From the NCBI GenBank assembly GCA_019693395.1, contig JAAMXP010001960.1, forward strand, positions 1 through 18,489: a DNA stretch of 18,489 nt. The letters run 5' to 3'. The translations under genes were made by a program, and so were the position numbers. Below, piece after piece: positions 1-9,275 of this stretch. Below the pieces are notes generated by a model. It searched no databases, was not told the origin of the DNA, and was given only the letters and a program-made list of their open reading frames with translations. The stretch's first letter is position 1, and the number at the start of each line of letters is the position of its first letter. Source of the DNA: Ettlia oleoabundans. Lineage: Eukaryota > Chlorophyta > Chlorophyceae > Chlamydomonadales.

Positions 1-121
1 GGGTGTGTTACGGCGCCACACTGGAAAATAAAGTAGAAAAACGCAAAGGAAGGGTTGTTTGTGAGGCTGCCTAGATTTGGAGCTACTGCAGCTGTTAACG
101 TTGCTGTCAATGATCCCTTTC

Positions 122-3100
122 CTACCGTGGCAGGGCGTTTAGCATGTCCGCTATCAGGCCCTCCACCGCCGATTGGAACAGGTTAGACTGCTGCTGCGCC
201 TGTTGTGGCAAGGGGGCAGCGGGTGCCTCAGGAGTTGGCTGCCGCATTATAGCAGCCAGCAGCAGCTGCTGCAGGGCTTGCAGCTGCTGCTGAGGTTGCG
301 CCTGCTGGCGCGGTGTGGAGTTGTGCTGCTGCACCGCCGCTGCCAACACATCCACCTCCAGTCGCTGCTGCTGGGGTTGGTGTTGCTGGTTGTTGGTGTT
401 GTGGAGGCTGTAGTGCGGCTGCTGCTGACGCTGCGCTGCCTGCTGCTGCAACGGGAACAGCTGCTGATGTGCAAGCTGCTCCAAAAACCACTGCTGCTGC
501 TGTTGCTGCTGCGGCGGCGGCCATCCTTGTTGTTGTTGTTGAAGCAGGGAGGTGGCGGCCGACGGGGCGTGTTGAAAGGCTCCTGAGCCCTGCTGCGGCT
601 GAGGTTCCTGCTGCGATTGCTGAGCCAGCAGCAGCAGCAGAAACTTTCGCACCGCGTCTTCTTGATGCTGCTGCTGTTGGTGCGGCGGCTGCGGCGGTTG
701 ATGATGTGGTTGCTGCTCAAATGCTTTCAGGGCAGGTGGGCCACCACCCGCCAGAGCCTGCGCTGCCGCTGCCAGCAAGGCGGCGGCATCTGCAGGCGGC
801 GGGGCTTGGGGGGCGGGAGACCAGCTGGGCAGCTGCGGCGGTGGTGCAGGCTCAACCACGGTGGTTGATTGCAGCAGGGGAAGGGAAGTAAATGTTGGTC
901 CTGGTGAGGCGTTAATCCCTGTTCCTGCTCCTGCACCCGCACCGGAAGCCTGTAGCAACTGCTGGAGGGCTGCCAGGGCGCCAACAGGCAGGCGGTCCAA
1001 CCCAGGTTGCCCCCTGAATGCCGCTTGCTGCTGTTGGTGTTGCTGCTGGTGCTGGTGCTGGTGCTGCTGGGGTTGGTTCCTAGCAGGGTCGCTGCCGCCT
1101 TCCTGCTCAGCCGCCGCCGCCAGCAAGGCCTCCAGGCCGTTTTCAGGCAGCGGCGCCGGTGCCGTGCTAACCGCGCTGGCAGCGCTGCCACCGCCGCTGT
1201 CCACTCGGCGCCAGTTGCGCTGTATCAGCCCAGGCCCCACTGTGCCCACGCCGCCAAGTGCCAGGTGCCCGTCCACTGATGCTGGCGGCAGCGGCGGCAA
1301 GGGAGGGGCCAGCAGAGGCACGTTGTGTGGGCCGCCGGCACCCAAACGACTGCGCTTGGTCTCCGGCTCATGCATTGTCGCATCCAACTGCAGGAACTCG
1401 GCCTGGTGGCCGTGAAAAGGATCTGCACCAGGGCAAAAGAAAACAACCGGCAGATAAAGACGAGGGGCAAAATTGCGACGAAGGCCTAGGCTCACAGGTT
1501 TGTTGAGCGCAGGCCCAAGGCTGGAAAGTAACGGGTCCCAGGCCCACTGCTTAGGGGAGCTGTAGCATTTCCAGGCTGGGGCAGCAACGGGCGCCATCAT
1601 GCAGAAACCAAGCGAAAGCTGCTTGCTGCCACAGGCTACCTAGTTGCTGGCACCTGTGTTGCAGGCAATTTGGTGTCACAAAAGGATGACAATGAGAGGC
1701 AACCGCCGCGGCTGCAACAACTGTGTACTGCAACAACTGTGTACTGCAACAGGCAAGCGTGTCGGCTGCTTGCTTGCGCAGGATGGCGTCACGCACCATT
1801 GGTGGCACCACCGCCGCCATTAGCCTGGGTGCCCAATGCCCCAAGCGCCTGCGCCATGCCACTGTGTGAATGAGCACCAAGCCTGCCCCCGCTGCCGCCG
1901 TTGTCCCTGCGGCCCCGCCTGGAGGCCCCTTGCGACGCCAGCTCACGCGCTCTGCGGCGGCGCGCGGCGTGTTTTGCTAGCTGGTTGCGGCAGCTGCGCA
2001 TGCCGGCATCAAAGCTGGCCAACTCGTGGAAGCGTCCGCACTGCGCACACACACAGAGAAGGGACGAGTGGGGTGGGGTGGAATTTCGTGGTGCGGGTGG
2101 GTGGGGGTGGAGGGGAAGGGAGGGTCAAAACCGACCCAAATTGGGGTATCGGGCTGAGGGAGCACTTTGGTCTGTCTGCTTTGGTCCAACTTAGTCTGCA
2201 AGTTACTGCCGGTGTCATGGGTTGATTCACATTGCTTGCCTTGTGGGCTTGCTGCCAGTTGTTGTCTTGGGCAGCGATTGAACCACAAGCCTGCCTGCTG
2301 CCACTCTGTTGCTGCTGCACCCGCATGCGCACCTGACCTTACCAACCCACCACCTCATGTACCCACCTGTGTATGCTATGCTCCCTTACGCACCCACCTG
2401 CCCACATCAACCCACCTGCTGGCAGAACCGCTGCGGGATGCCCTTCACGAAGAGCGAGTCGGCTCCCATACAATCGATGCATATGTGGTAGCGCTGCAGC
2501 GGCAGGAGGGTTCCAAGGCGAGTGCAAATCGGCTTAGTGGGTAGTTGTCCAGGCAGGCAGACAGAGTAAGGGTGCAGCCAATTTGCAGACGCTGTGCAGC
2601 CATGCTTTGACCGACTGTCAAGTGATTGGAAGTACTGAAACTGAGGTAGGCAAAGCGCCGCCGCCGTGCATGCATATGCGAAAGTGTGGCCATGCGATGA
2701 AAAGCCCCCCTATGCTTGATGCCTAGGCAAATGACGCAGTCTTGTAGCCTCACCTGGTGAAACAGCTTGAGTCCGTCCAGCTGGGTGCCACACGCCTGGC
2801 ATCCGTGGTGCAAGGCGGGCCGGCCAGGCTTGCGCTTGCCAGAGGGTCGCGCGGCGGCGGCACTGGGGGAACCCCTGCCGGCAGGCGCGGCAGCTGCCAC
2901 CGACGTGGGTGCTGGCGGGGTGGAGGATGGACTAGCGGCTGGCAGGCTGGGGTATTGAGGGCTCCCAGGCGGGCTCTGCTGTAACTCACTAGCAGTAACG
3001 GTTGGGGTTGCGCTCGGGGCTTCCGCTGCCACCTCAGTAGCGGTGACGCTAGCAGGAGGTAAACTCGCTGTAGCACCCACTGTCGAGGCGCCAGAGGGCT

Positions 3101-3433
3101 GGTCTGCGGCTGAACTGGGTGCTTCAGCCGCTGTGGCTGGCGAGCTGGCTGTTAGGGCGTCAGCAGAAGGGCCTGCACCAGCTTTGCAAGAGGGCAGGGA
3201 CAGCGGCGTAGTCACGCGCAGCTGAGGGGAACCTGGTTGCCCTGACAAGAGTTGGCTCGCTGGGTGCCGCAGAGCAAGGGCAGTAGCGCCGCGCGTGTCC
3301 TGTCGGTTTGTGGGTGCCATACGGGCGCCCGGTGCTGGCGTGAGCGTTGCCCACGCAGTGGCGGCCGTTTCTGCAGGCCCTTTTTCGGCGCACCTGGCGA
3401 GACGCGGCCTTCTTCAGGCTCATCTCCCTTCAT
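122..3433 (-). CDS. SBP-box (SQUAMOSA promoter-binding-like) transcription factor, Gln-rich
   Basis: Nuclear DNA-binding protein; SBP domains bind DNA sites with a GTAC core. Exons (minus): 3433-3394, 3172-2754, 2493-2416, 2040-1797, 1422-122, giving 693 aa with matching phases. The SBP domain (about residues 138-212) spans three exons: CQACGTQLDGLKLFHQ, then RYHICIDC to PQRFCQQ, then CGRFHELASFDAGMRSC. The second zinc site is canonical (C-x2-C-x3-H-x11-C), followed by the basic nuclear-localisation segment NQLAKHAARRRRARE. The first site is C-x2-C-x16-C-x2-C, whereas land-plant SBP domains have C-x4-C-x16-C-x2-H. KRKPGRP just before the domain resembles an AT-hook. The last exon is rich in Gln, Ala and Pro. 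The start is inferred: 3433 is the first ATG after a TATA-like box, joined through an intron at 3393-3173. The alternative is ATG 3320 with no first intron. Family assignment is secure; the first exon is not. Confidence 0.87.
197..1076. repeat. CAG/CAA-type trinucleotide-rich coding tract (poly-Gln)
   Basis: The plus strand shows repeated CTG/TTG triplets, read on the minus strand as CAG and CAA in the last SBP exon. They encode interrupted Gln runs with His (for example at 1024-1070) and Pro. The other frames give long Ala- or Leu-rich open frames that are shadows of the repeat. Such Gln-rich regions often act as activation or low-complexity interaction segments; that role is inference here. 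Confidence 0.8.
1716..1747. repeat. Two tandem copies of a 16-bp unit in an SBP-gene intron
   Basis: The unit AACAACTGTGTACTGC occurs twice in perfect tandem inside the intron at 1423-1796. Each copy contains one GTAC, the core bound by SBP-domain proteins. That could be chance or an autoregulatory site; nothing else supports a function. Confidence 0.7.
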
Positions 3434-3487
3434 CTTAACGACAACGAGCCTTGACTATCTTCGCCCCTTGCTGAGAGGGCGAGTAAG

Positions 3488-3500
3488 TTTTATAATTTAT
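3488..3500 (-). promoter_or_regulatory. TATA-like element of the SBP gene
   Basis: On the minus strand this reads ATAAATTATAAAA, an AT-rich island in GC-rich surroundings, 55-67 bases upstream of ATG 3433. No other ATG lies between them, which supports 3433 as the translation start. No transcript data are available. Confidence 0.45.
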
Positions 3501-4719
3501 GGGGCTGTTATCAACGCCAGGAAACTTGGGTTCGCGATGAATTTTCACTGCATTGTTGCACAGACCTGGCACCACAAATAACGACGCCTACTGCCCCCCG
3601 CCCGACTGCGCCATGTGGGCACTTGCCAACTGGCTGCCAGAATGGCACAGGATTTTCTTGCAAGTAACTACGCAACCGCAGCTCCTTCGTAACAGCCCAT
3701 TGGCTGCCATCCGGCATAACCGCACTCCTGGGTGTTGCATGGATCCACAGGTGACAGGGCTTTTCTCCTCTTCGCGTATTCCGCATGTCTACTGTAGATG
3801 CCCTCCGAAGAATGAGTAACAAAGCAGCTCGCTTATCGCCAATGCCCCTGCAGCCGGCTAAGGCGCCCGTGTGAACCGCCACGCCCGCTGCCACTTCGCC
3901 GACTTCTGGCCGACTGCACGCCTCGAGCAGTGAGGGTTAATGCATTTCATGTATTCATGCATGTTTGCCTCCCATCGTCACTTTATAAAGCTTCAGGTAA
4001 TCGCCCTTCAATGCAGTAAAGGCAACACACATTGCCACACAATGTTTTGGCAGCTATAGTCGGTCCCCGCACACTGCTCGCATGCACAGCGAGCAATTCA
4101 CACAGCTGCTGACACTGCATGTACCAGACATCGGCAAGATTAGAGTGTTAAATGAAGGCACTTTGTATGAGCTTGAGATTTTTGTAAGGCGCTGTGACAC
4201 GAGCTAAATGTGAGGACAGCCCTTGGTTGTGAATTGGATGCATAGGGGCCCCCGAGTGCCGGCAAGAGGAGCTGCATTTGGTGCGGCAATACCGCCTTGG
4301 TGCTCAGGACTCTTTCTTTCCCAATAGCTCAAACCCTGGTTGAGCGCAAGCAGGTTGTTGTTCAGCCTCATCATGTGGAGGAACCCACGTGCATCTCCTC
4401 CCCAGCCAGCACTACTACTTGGAGGGTTTTGGCTTCCTGCCAGGGACACGTAGGCCCTGGCGTGCTCACCTCACCGTTACACCCTTCAACTGCCACATAT
4501 ATCCCTCTATGCTCCACCCTCAAACTTCATCCCCACCCTTCATCCCGCCATATCCTGCTACTCCCCCTCTCTCTCCCGGTTCGTCTCTGGTGCCGTGTCT
4601 CTCACATCACTCCTACTTTCCATCTCTTCCCAGCTGGACACCACAGCTGGGCCCCTTCGGTCAAGGCCCTTCGACCAGCTTTCATTCTAATGGATGTTTG
4701 CTCGAGTACAGGGGTGTGA

Positions 4720-4741
4720 CAGTCAGTCAGTCAGTCAGTCA
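4720..4741. repeat. (CAGT)5.5 microsatellite
   Basis: Five and a half perfect copies of CAGT in the region upstream of gene 2, a few bases before the hairpin at 4752-4778. Confidence 0.9.
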
Positions 4742-4751
4742 CTGGTACCAA

Positions 4752-4778
4752 CCGTCACTGCTGCACACGCAGTGACGG
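4752..4778. repeat. Perfect 10-bp inverted repeat, 7-nt loop
   Basis: Arms CCGTCACTGC (4752-4761) and GCAGTGACGG (4769-4778) are exact reverse complements separated by TGCACAC. It lies in noncoding DNA upstream of gene 2 and could form a hairpin or bind a dimeric factor. Function unknown. Confidence 0.85.
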
Positions 4779-4894
4779 CAGGCTGCGGGCGCTAAGCATA
4801 GGGGCCATCGCCTGGCTCGAACCACTCATTGGGCAGTAATCATGCTTGTGCACTACTTGCATTGTCCTATCAATGCGTCCGCAGCATGCATGAG

Positions 4895-4920
4895 CTCACC
4901 TCCCTGAGGCGGGAGGTGAG
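4895..4920. repeat. Perfect 10-bp inverted repeat, 6-nt loop
   Basis: Arms CTCACCTCCC (4895-4904) and GGGAGGTGAG (4911-4920) are exact reverse complements around TGAGGC. It is the second perfect hairpin within about 170 bases upstream of gene 2. Function unknown. Confidence 0.85.
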
Positions 4921-5067
4921 TGGGCAGGTCAGCGGCCGCTGGGCCGTTTTTATTGCTTTCATTGTCACCATCGGTACACTGGATAAACCTGTAGGTCTGC
5001 TCCACAGTTCACAGTGGACGCCACCAGTGCACACCGACAAAACGGAGTGAAGCTCGAATATTGGGCC

Positions 5068-5076
5068 TATATTATA
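5068..5076 (+). promoter_or_regulatory. TATA-like element, possible promoter of gene 2
   Basis: TATATTATA stands out in GC-rich DNA about 275 bases before the ATG at 5351. If it is the core promoter, the 5' UTR is long or contains an intron ending at the CAG at 5343-5345. Weak support. Confidence 0.3.
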
Positions 5077-5350
5077 CCCGTCATATATCGCAACTAAAAT
5101 CGAAGTGCTCAGGTCCTGCGTTGCTACTTCCAAGTGCCACTGAATTCCTAACTTCAGGTGTGGTTGGGGGCCGTTGCCCGCTAGTTGCCGCGCGTCTGCC
5201 CCGACTGAACCATCATGACGTGAACCTTTATGATTTGCATCCGCGCGCCCACCTGTGCTAGTCCCCTGCCAGCTGCTGCCGCCACCCCGCCACTGCCGCT
5301 GGCGCCGCCGCGGCCACCCGGCACAGCTCTCCCGCTTGCCTTCAGGCACC

Positions 5351-8300
5351 ATGAGCGAGCTAAGCGAGGATGACTACTCGCACTACTCTGAGTACAGCTC
5401 GCAGCGTACGGAGCGCTCGCAACTGGAAGAGCTGCTGGAACGTTTCACTGTGGAGGCTCAGCCAGAATGCACCCTCAAACTTCGCCACCAGTGAGTAGCA
5501 ACAACGACTGGTGGCAGCTGTGCATTGAGCAGCCCTGTCTAGTGGGTGTCTTAGGGGGCGGTTAGGAGCGGGATGCAGCCGGCATTCACGTTCATGCTGC
5601 GGCAGGAGTGAGTTGCAATCGGGTGTCGTGGAGGTGTTGTTGATAGGGGGCGCTGCTTGCCTTCGGTTTGAGGCTCCTGATCAACCATGCCAGTTTCTGC
5701 AAGCATGGGGCAGGCGGGTTCCTTGCATCAGCGGGAACAACCCCTTCACTTCATTGGCAACCTTGGGGATTGGCAGTGCACGTGCAGCAATGGCTTGGCC
5801 GCCGCCAGCTAGCAGCGGCGGCATGCTATTCCCCTCATTTGCTTGCTGTTGGCCCCATCGTCTGCACAGCGCACTCTGTAAGGGGCTCCCCAGGCAGCAT
5901 GTCAATTCATGCTATTGCCCTGGGCATGAGTTGTTGCGTGGGTGTGTCCATGTTTAAATCCGGCCTACCTGCCTCCAAAATGCGCTCCACAGCTGTGCAA
6001 GAAAAATAAATGTGGTGGGTGGGCAACTGTCGCAGTACCCAAGGGGGCATGCGGCCAGCTCCTGAGAGACAGTGCCAGCTGGCTGTAACTGTCTCTCAGA
6101 TCCAGCCGGGGGCCCAGCCCCAACAACTGAAGGGCCCCCTGAAAGCTGTGTTACTCCTTGATGTGACGCCCTCCGCCTGCCGGGACTGCAGGCTTCCCCG
6201 TGCTTGTTGAGTCCGCCTGTTGAGTTCTGATAAAGTGCTGTAATCTGCTATGCTCTTGACTGATGTGCAGGGCAGGCCCTGTCATATTCGGCGGCGACTT
6301 GACTCACATCACATCTGTCCGGGCAAACGTGGCGGCGCTTGTGGTGCGTGCTGTGCTTGCTGAATGCTGCACTGCTAAATTGCCTGCAGCGCGCCTCTTC
6401 ACCGGCGCAGCCGCCCATGCAAGTGTGGTGGCGCTTGTGGTGTGTGCTGTGAACGCTGCGTGCTGCATGGTGCACCTTTTGGTCTGCCTTGAGCCCCACC
6501 TGCACTAAAGCAGGCTGCTTGCTTGACTGCCAAGCTGCTCTCGCCCGCCAGCAAGCCAATGTCAGCTGTGTGTGTGTTGTGGTGTGCAGCACAGCGGCTG
6601 TGCAGGTTCTGGTGGGGCAGTAGAGTACCGCGGTGGAACTGGCTGTTTTGCAGAAATGCCGCAGCTGTATAGGTTCTGGTGGGGCAGTACAGCACCGCAG
6701 CTGGATGTACGGTTGATGACTTAAACCTGGCTAACTGTGAGGGCCAAGGCAGGTGGTTCTTATCCACAAGCATGTACCCCTTCATCTCACCGCTGCCCAC
6801 TCTCCCACCCACCCATCCCTGGCATCTGCAGCTCAAGCCTGCCAAACCCTGCTCATTTACACACACAAATACACACACATGCACGCTCATACACGCAATG
6901 CTGTGCAGCTCAAGCCCTCCAACCCCGACCAGGTCTGGCGCCGCCTGCGTGTCGACAACAGCGGCACATTCACCCTGCGCTCCCGCAAGCTCAAGTTCTG
7001 GGTGCTCACATTGGATGCAACGGCACACGCCAATCCATTCACCGGCGCCTTGGACGTCAACTACAGGTGGGCATGCATATCCGCATTTACCTTTTCATTT
7101 GCTTTCGCATTTCCATCTGCTTTTGCTTCGCTTTTCTATGGCTGGCTGTCTGCCTGGGCACGTCTGATTTGCCCCTGGCCGGCCGGCCAGCTGCGGAGCG
7201 AACTGGTATTGCCTGATTGGCGGGCGGTGGGTGGTTGGCTGACGGCAGCCTGGCTCCAATTGTAGGGCTGAGTGCTGCCTGGCAGGCCGGGCCTGGCTTC
7301 TGTCTCACCGCCAATTCAGCAGCTCTGCACTGCAGCGCACCACCCTGGCTGGCTTGAAGCAGTCGCTCAGGCACTTGCTGCCATTAAGAGCTGGCAGCCC
7401 TCTCTGGGTTGTGTTGCTGCCAACACTGTTCTTCTCACCTTTATCCCTTCATGTCCACCCGCCACCTTCTCGACACCTTCCTTCTGCCAGGCTGGCGACC
7501 AAGTGGGACCTGTCCCGCGGCGAGTACCGCAACAAGAAAAAAGTAGAGCTGTCGCCCAATGCCGAGGCGCGGGCACACTGGTCCATTGTGTACAACCTGC
7601 CCGCTATAGAGGGGTGCGTGTGCGGCATGCTGGGCTGGACTGTGCTGCTGAGGCAGGCATGTTGGGCTGTACTTTATTGCTGAGGCAGGCATGATGGGTG
7701 GCTTCCATTGGCAGTTGGGTGAACAAGCCGAGGCATGCCTGCCAAAAGTGAGGTTGATTGCTAATGCTGCCTGCTCGTTCCGCCTGTGTGCCTAGTACTG
7801 GCTGCCGGCCTGGCTCCCGGCCTGCTTGCCCACATTGCTCAGCTGCCTGCTTGTACTGCCTGCCTGTACTGCAGGTCAATGGGAACAGCAGCGCAGCGGC
7901 TGTCTCAGGAGATGCACCCTGATGTGGGCTATGCTCACCTCAGCATACCCAGGCTGGAGCTTGTGATGTGGCCCCGCGGCAGGCCTGGCACAGCAGCCGA
8001 GCCGCCCAGCAGCACGGCAGTTTTATACGGCGGCAGCAGCGGTGGGATTGAGGGCGGGGCTGCCTCCAGCAGCAGCGGCGGTGGTGCGGCGGCCGGAAGC
8101 AGCTGCTGCGGAGCTGGGGCGGCGGAGGGGCCACAGTTGGGGAGCGGCAGCAGTACCGCAGCACTGCCAGTTGTACCGCTTGGCAGCTCTGCAGCAGATG
8201 ACTACTTATCAGTCGGCGGCACAGGGAGGGCTGCCGCAACCCCTCCTGGTAGCAGCAGCACGGCAGACCGCCGGCCAAGCAGCTTGCAACAGCTGAACAG

Positions 8301-8355
8301 CCATGTGGCCTGCCTGTCCGGAAGGTGGTGGGAGACCTTTGGGCAGCAGCACTGA
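5351..8355 (+). CDS. Unrecognised protein with beta-strand-rich core and Ser/Gly/Ala-rich tail
   Basis: Not assigned to a family. Exons 5351-5490, 5566-5607, 6271-6343, 6909-7066, 7491-7613 and 7875-8355 give 338 aa. Every junction has canonical GT-AG ends and matching phase, and small exons 2 and 3 are needed to keep frame. The N-terminus is acidic and Ser/Tyr-rich (SELSEDDYSHYSEYSS), then a short helix-like stretch (SQLEELLERF). Residues about 38-200 alternate polar and hydrophobic residues in strand-like blocks such as CTLKLRH, AFTFMLRQ, RKLKFWVLTLDA, ALDVNYRLATKWDL, ARAHWSIVYNLP and AHLSIPRLELVMW. From about residue 202 to 310 the sequence is low-complexity Ser/Gly/Ala; the end is GRWWETFGQQH. 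The core pattern suggests a beta-sandwich or a membrane beta-barrel such as a plastid outer-envelope protein, but this is speculation from residue pattern only. No signal peptide or transmembrane helix is evident. The gene converges on the ferredoxin gene. Confidence 0.75.
6062..6099. repeat. Nested palindrome with 12-bp perfect arms
   Basis: Arms CTGAGAGACAGT (6062-6073) and ACTGTCTCTCAG (6088-6099) are exact reverse complements. The spacer begins with GCCAGCTGGC, itself a perfect palindrome. It lies inside the 663-base intron 2 of gene 2 (5608-6270). It could be an intronic RNA structure or a remnant of a small inverted-repeat element. No target-site duplication was noticed. Confidence 0.85.
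6108..6139. repeat. GC-only 8-bp inverted repeat next to the palindrome
   Basis: GGGGGCCC (6108-6115) pairs with GGGCCCCC (6132-6139) across 16 bases. It begins nine bases after the 6062-6099 palindrome, so the intron could fold two stable adjacent stems. Confidence 0.75.
6329..6439 (+). repeat. Duplicated exon end and splice donor in gene 2 (96-bp offset)
   Basis: GTGGCGGCGCTTGTG (6329-6343), the end of gene 2 exon 3, recurs as GTGGTGGCGCTTGTG (6425-6439). The copies are followed by GTGCGTGCTGTG and GTGTGTGCTGTG respectively. The offset is exactly 96 bases, and the frame stays open until the TAA at 6506-6508. The second copy could therefore act as an in-frame alternative donor adding 32 residues. 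Confidence 0.6.
6594..6698. repeat. Imperfect 38-bp direct repeat in gene 2 intron 3
   Basis: Copies at 6594-6631 and 6661-6698 match at 33 of 38 positions by eye and share the core AGGTTCTGGTGGGGCAGTA. The 565-base intron (6344-6908) carries this repeat and the duplicated donor region, so it has grown partly by local duplication. Confidence 0.75.
7626..7689. repeat. Two tandem copies of a 32-bp unit in gene 2 intron 5
   Basis: Copies 7626-7657 and 7658-7689 match at 27 of 32 positions, and a partial third copy begins at 7690. It starts 12 bases after the donor at 7614. No coding role is visible. Confidence 0.75.
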
Positions 8356-9275
8356 CAGCCAGCAGTGAAATCATAGCTGTCACTCGGGCGCCTTGCTATG
8401 TTGCTAGGGTTGCTGCCTTGTTTAACACGGCATGGCAAGTGGCAGCTGGCCGGGCATGTTGAGGTGGCTTGCAGCTGCTTTTCTAAATCTCTGCGCCTGT
8501 TGTTGTGCTAAGCGCAGCAGAGCAAACACCCCGTGGTTCCACATATGTGTTTGCCTATGTCCTCACAGGTGTCCTCCTTTGAGTACTGTGACACTGTTCC
8601 TCTTGCAACCGCCATCAAGCTGCCCTCGCCTTTCCTTCATCTCCGGCATTGAGACTGCTTGCCGACATTTATACACACGTTTACATTGTCAGGTATTGTG
8701 AGCGAACAAATGCTGCTACCAGTGCAAGTCGCAATAGCCGACATGCTTAAGGTGTTGCGGATGATATCCATTGTGTTCATATGAAAAATGGCAACGAGTA
8801 AAAAGAGGGGCAGACAAATTACGCAGGAAGATGAAATAAAAGGGAGGGAGCAACTGAAATGGTGCACAATTGGTACAATGCATGCGCTAATCAGGGTGCT
8901 GCTCTGGCGTGCCGTGGTTTCACTGGACTTGAGACTCCTCCACGCCAACTCAGGGCAGACGAGCCTCCGTGAAACATTTAGGACTGACATGCGTGTGGTG
9001 TGGCCTTCACACGGCGCCATACCATTCATGCTGGATCAGAATTCATCAAGGCCTATGTGTCAAAGCCGTCAACCCCCCTGCGACAGGTGGCATGGGAACA
9101 GGTGAGTGTCCATAACTGTGAGCAGGCAGAGCACTTGTTAGCGCTGTGGCGGGGGTAGCAGCTGCGTGGCTGGTCACGCTGGCGAGTCAAGCCCACTGCC
9201 GCATGAATGAATGATCCTGCTCCCAGGCTTGTGTTACGCGCTTGCCCCGCTGGCTGGTGTTTTCTCCTTTCCAGC
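8356..9275. other. Region between the 3' ends of gene 2 and the ferredoxin gene
   Basis: Expected to contain both 3' UTRs. It is relatively AT-rich around 8670-8880. A minus-strand TGTAA at 8685-8681 is the only such motif seen for the ferredoxin. No plus-strand TGTAA was found for gene 2. A plus-strand open frame at 8788-9105 begins with ATG in an A-rich context and ends at a good donor; it is discussed as a possible antisense transcript, not called as a gene. Confidence 0.5.
8681..8685 (-). promoter_or_regulatory. TGTAA polyadenylation motif, possibly of the ferredoxin gene
   Basis: TTACA on the plus strand reads TGTAA on the minus strand, the usual green-algal polyadenylation signal. It lies about 590 bases after the ferredoxin stop. 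That is a long but possible 3' UTR; a five-base motif can also occur by chance. Confidence 0.3.

Larger units (their letters stand above)
3434..5350. other. Intergenic region between divergent genes 1 and 2
   Basis: No convincing coding exon was found. It should hold the promoters of the SBP gene (left) and gene 2 (right). Visible content: the TATA-like box at 3488-3500; an ATGCAT-rich patch near 3940-3965; a long C/T-rich stretch at about 4480-4640; a CAGT microsatellite at 4720-4741; two perfect hairpins at 4752-4778 and 4895-4920; and TATATTATA at 5068-5076. The CAG immediately before the gene 2 start (5343-5345) could be a 5'-UTR splice acceptor. Open frames here lack recognisable motifs. 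Confidence 0.6.

Noticed and set aside
313..891. Long Ala-rich plus-strand open frame, and similar Leu- or Ala-rich frames at 14390-15418 and 15072-15305
   Set aside because: These are antisense or alternate-frame readings of the CAG-rich coding tracts on the minus strand and have no other support.
122..1600. Single-exon 492-codon Gln-rich gene starting at 1600
   Set aside because: The acceptor at 1424-1423 (GGTGCAG) joins in phase to the SBP exon ending at 1797, and residues upstream of 1422 in this frame look like intron translation.
2445..2753. Continuation of SBP exon 2 as an uninterrupted frame to 2445
   Set aside because: It would break the SBP domain after FHQ; splicing at 2754/2493 restores a complete domain.
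6344..6508. Frame continuing from gene 2 exon 3 as a terminal exon ending at 6508
   Set aside because: It would discard four downstream exons whose phases all match; kept only as a possible alternative donor region.
7175..7190. 16-bp palindrome CTGGCCGGCCGGCCAG in gene 2 intron 4
   Set aside because: A GGCC-rich palindrome is likely in GC-rich intron sequence and has no associated feature.
8637..9029. Minus-strand 130-codon frame downstream of the ferredoxin stop
   Set aside because: Composition resembles translated UTR, no motif is seen, and it lies where the ferredoxin 3' UTR is expected.
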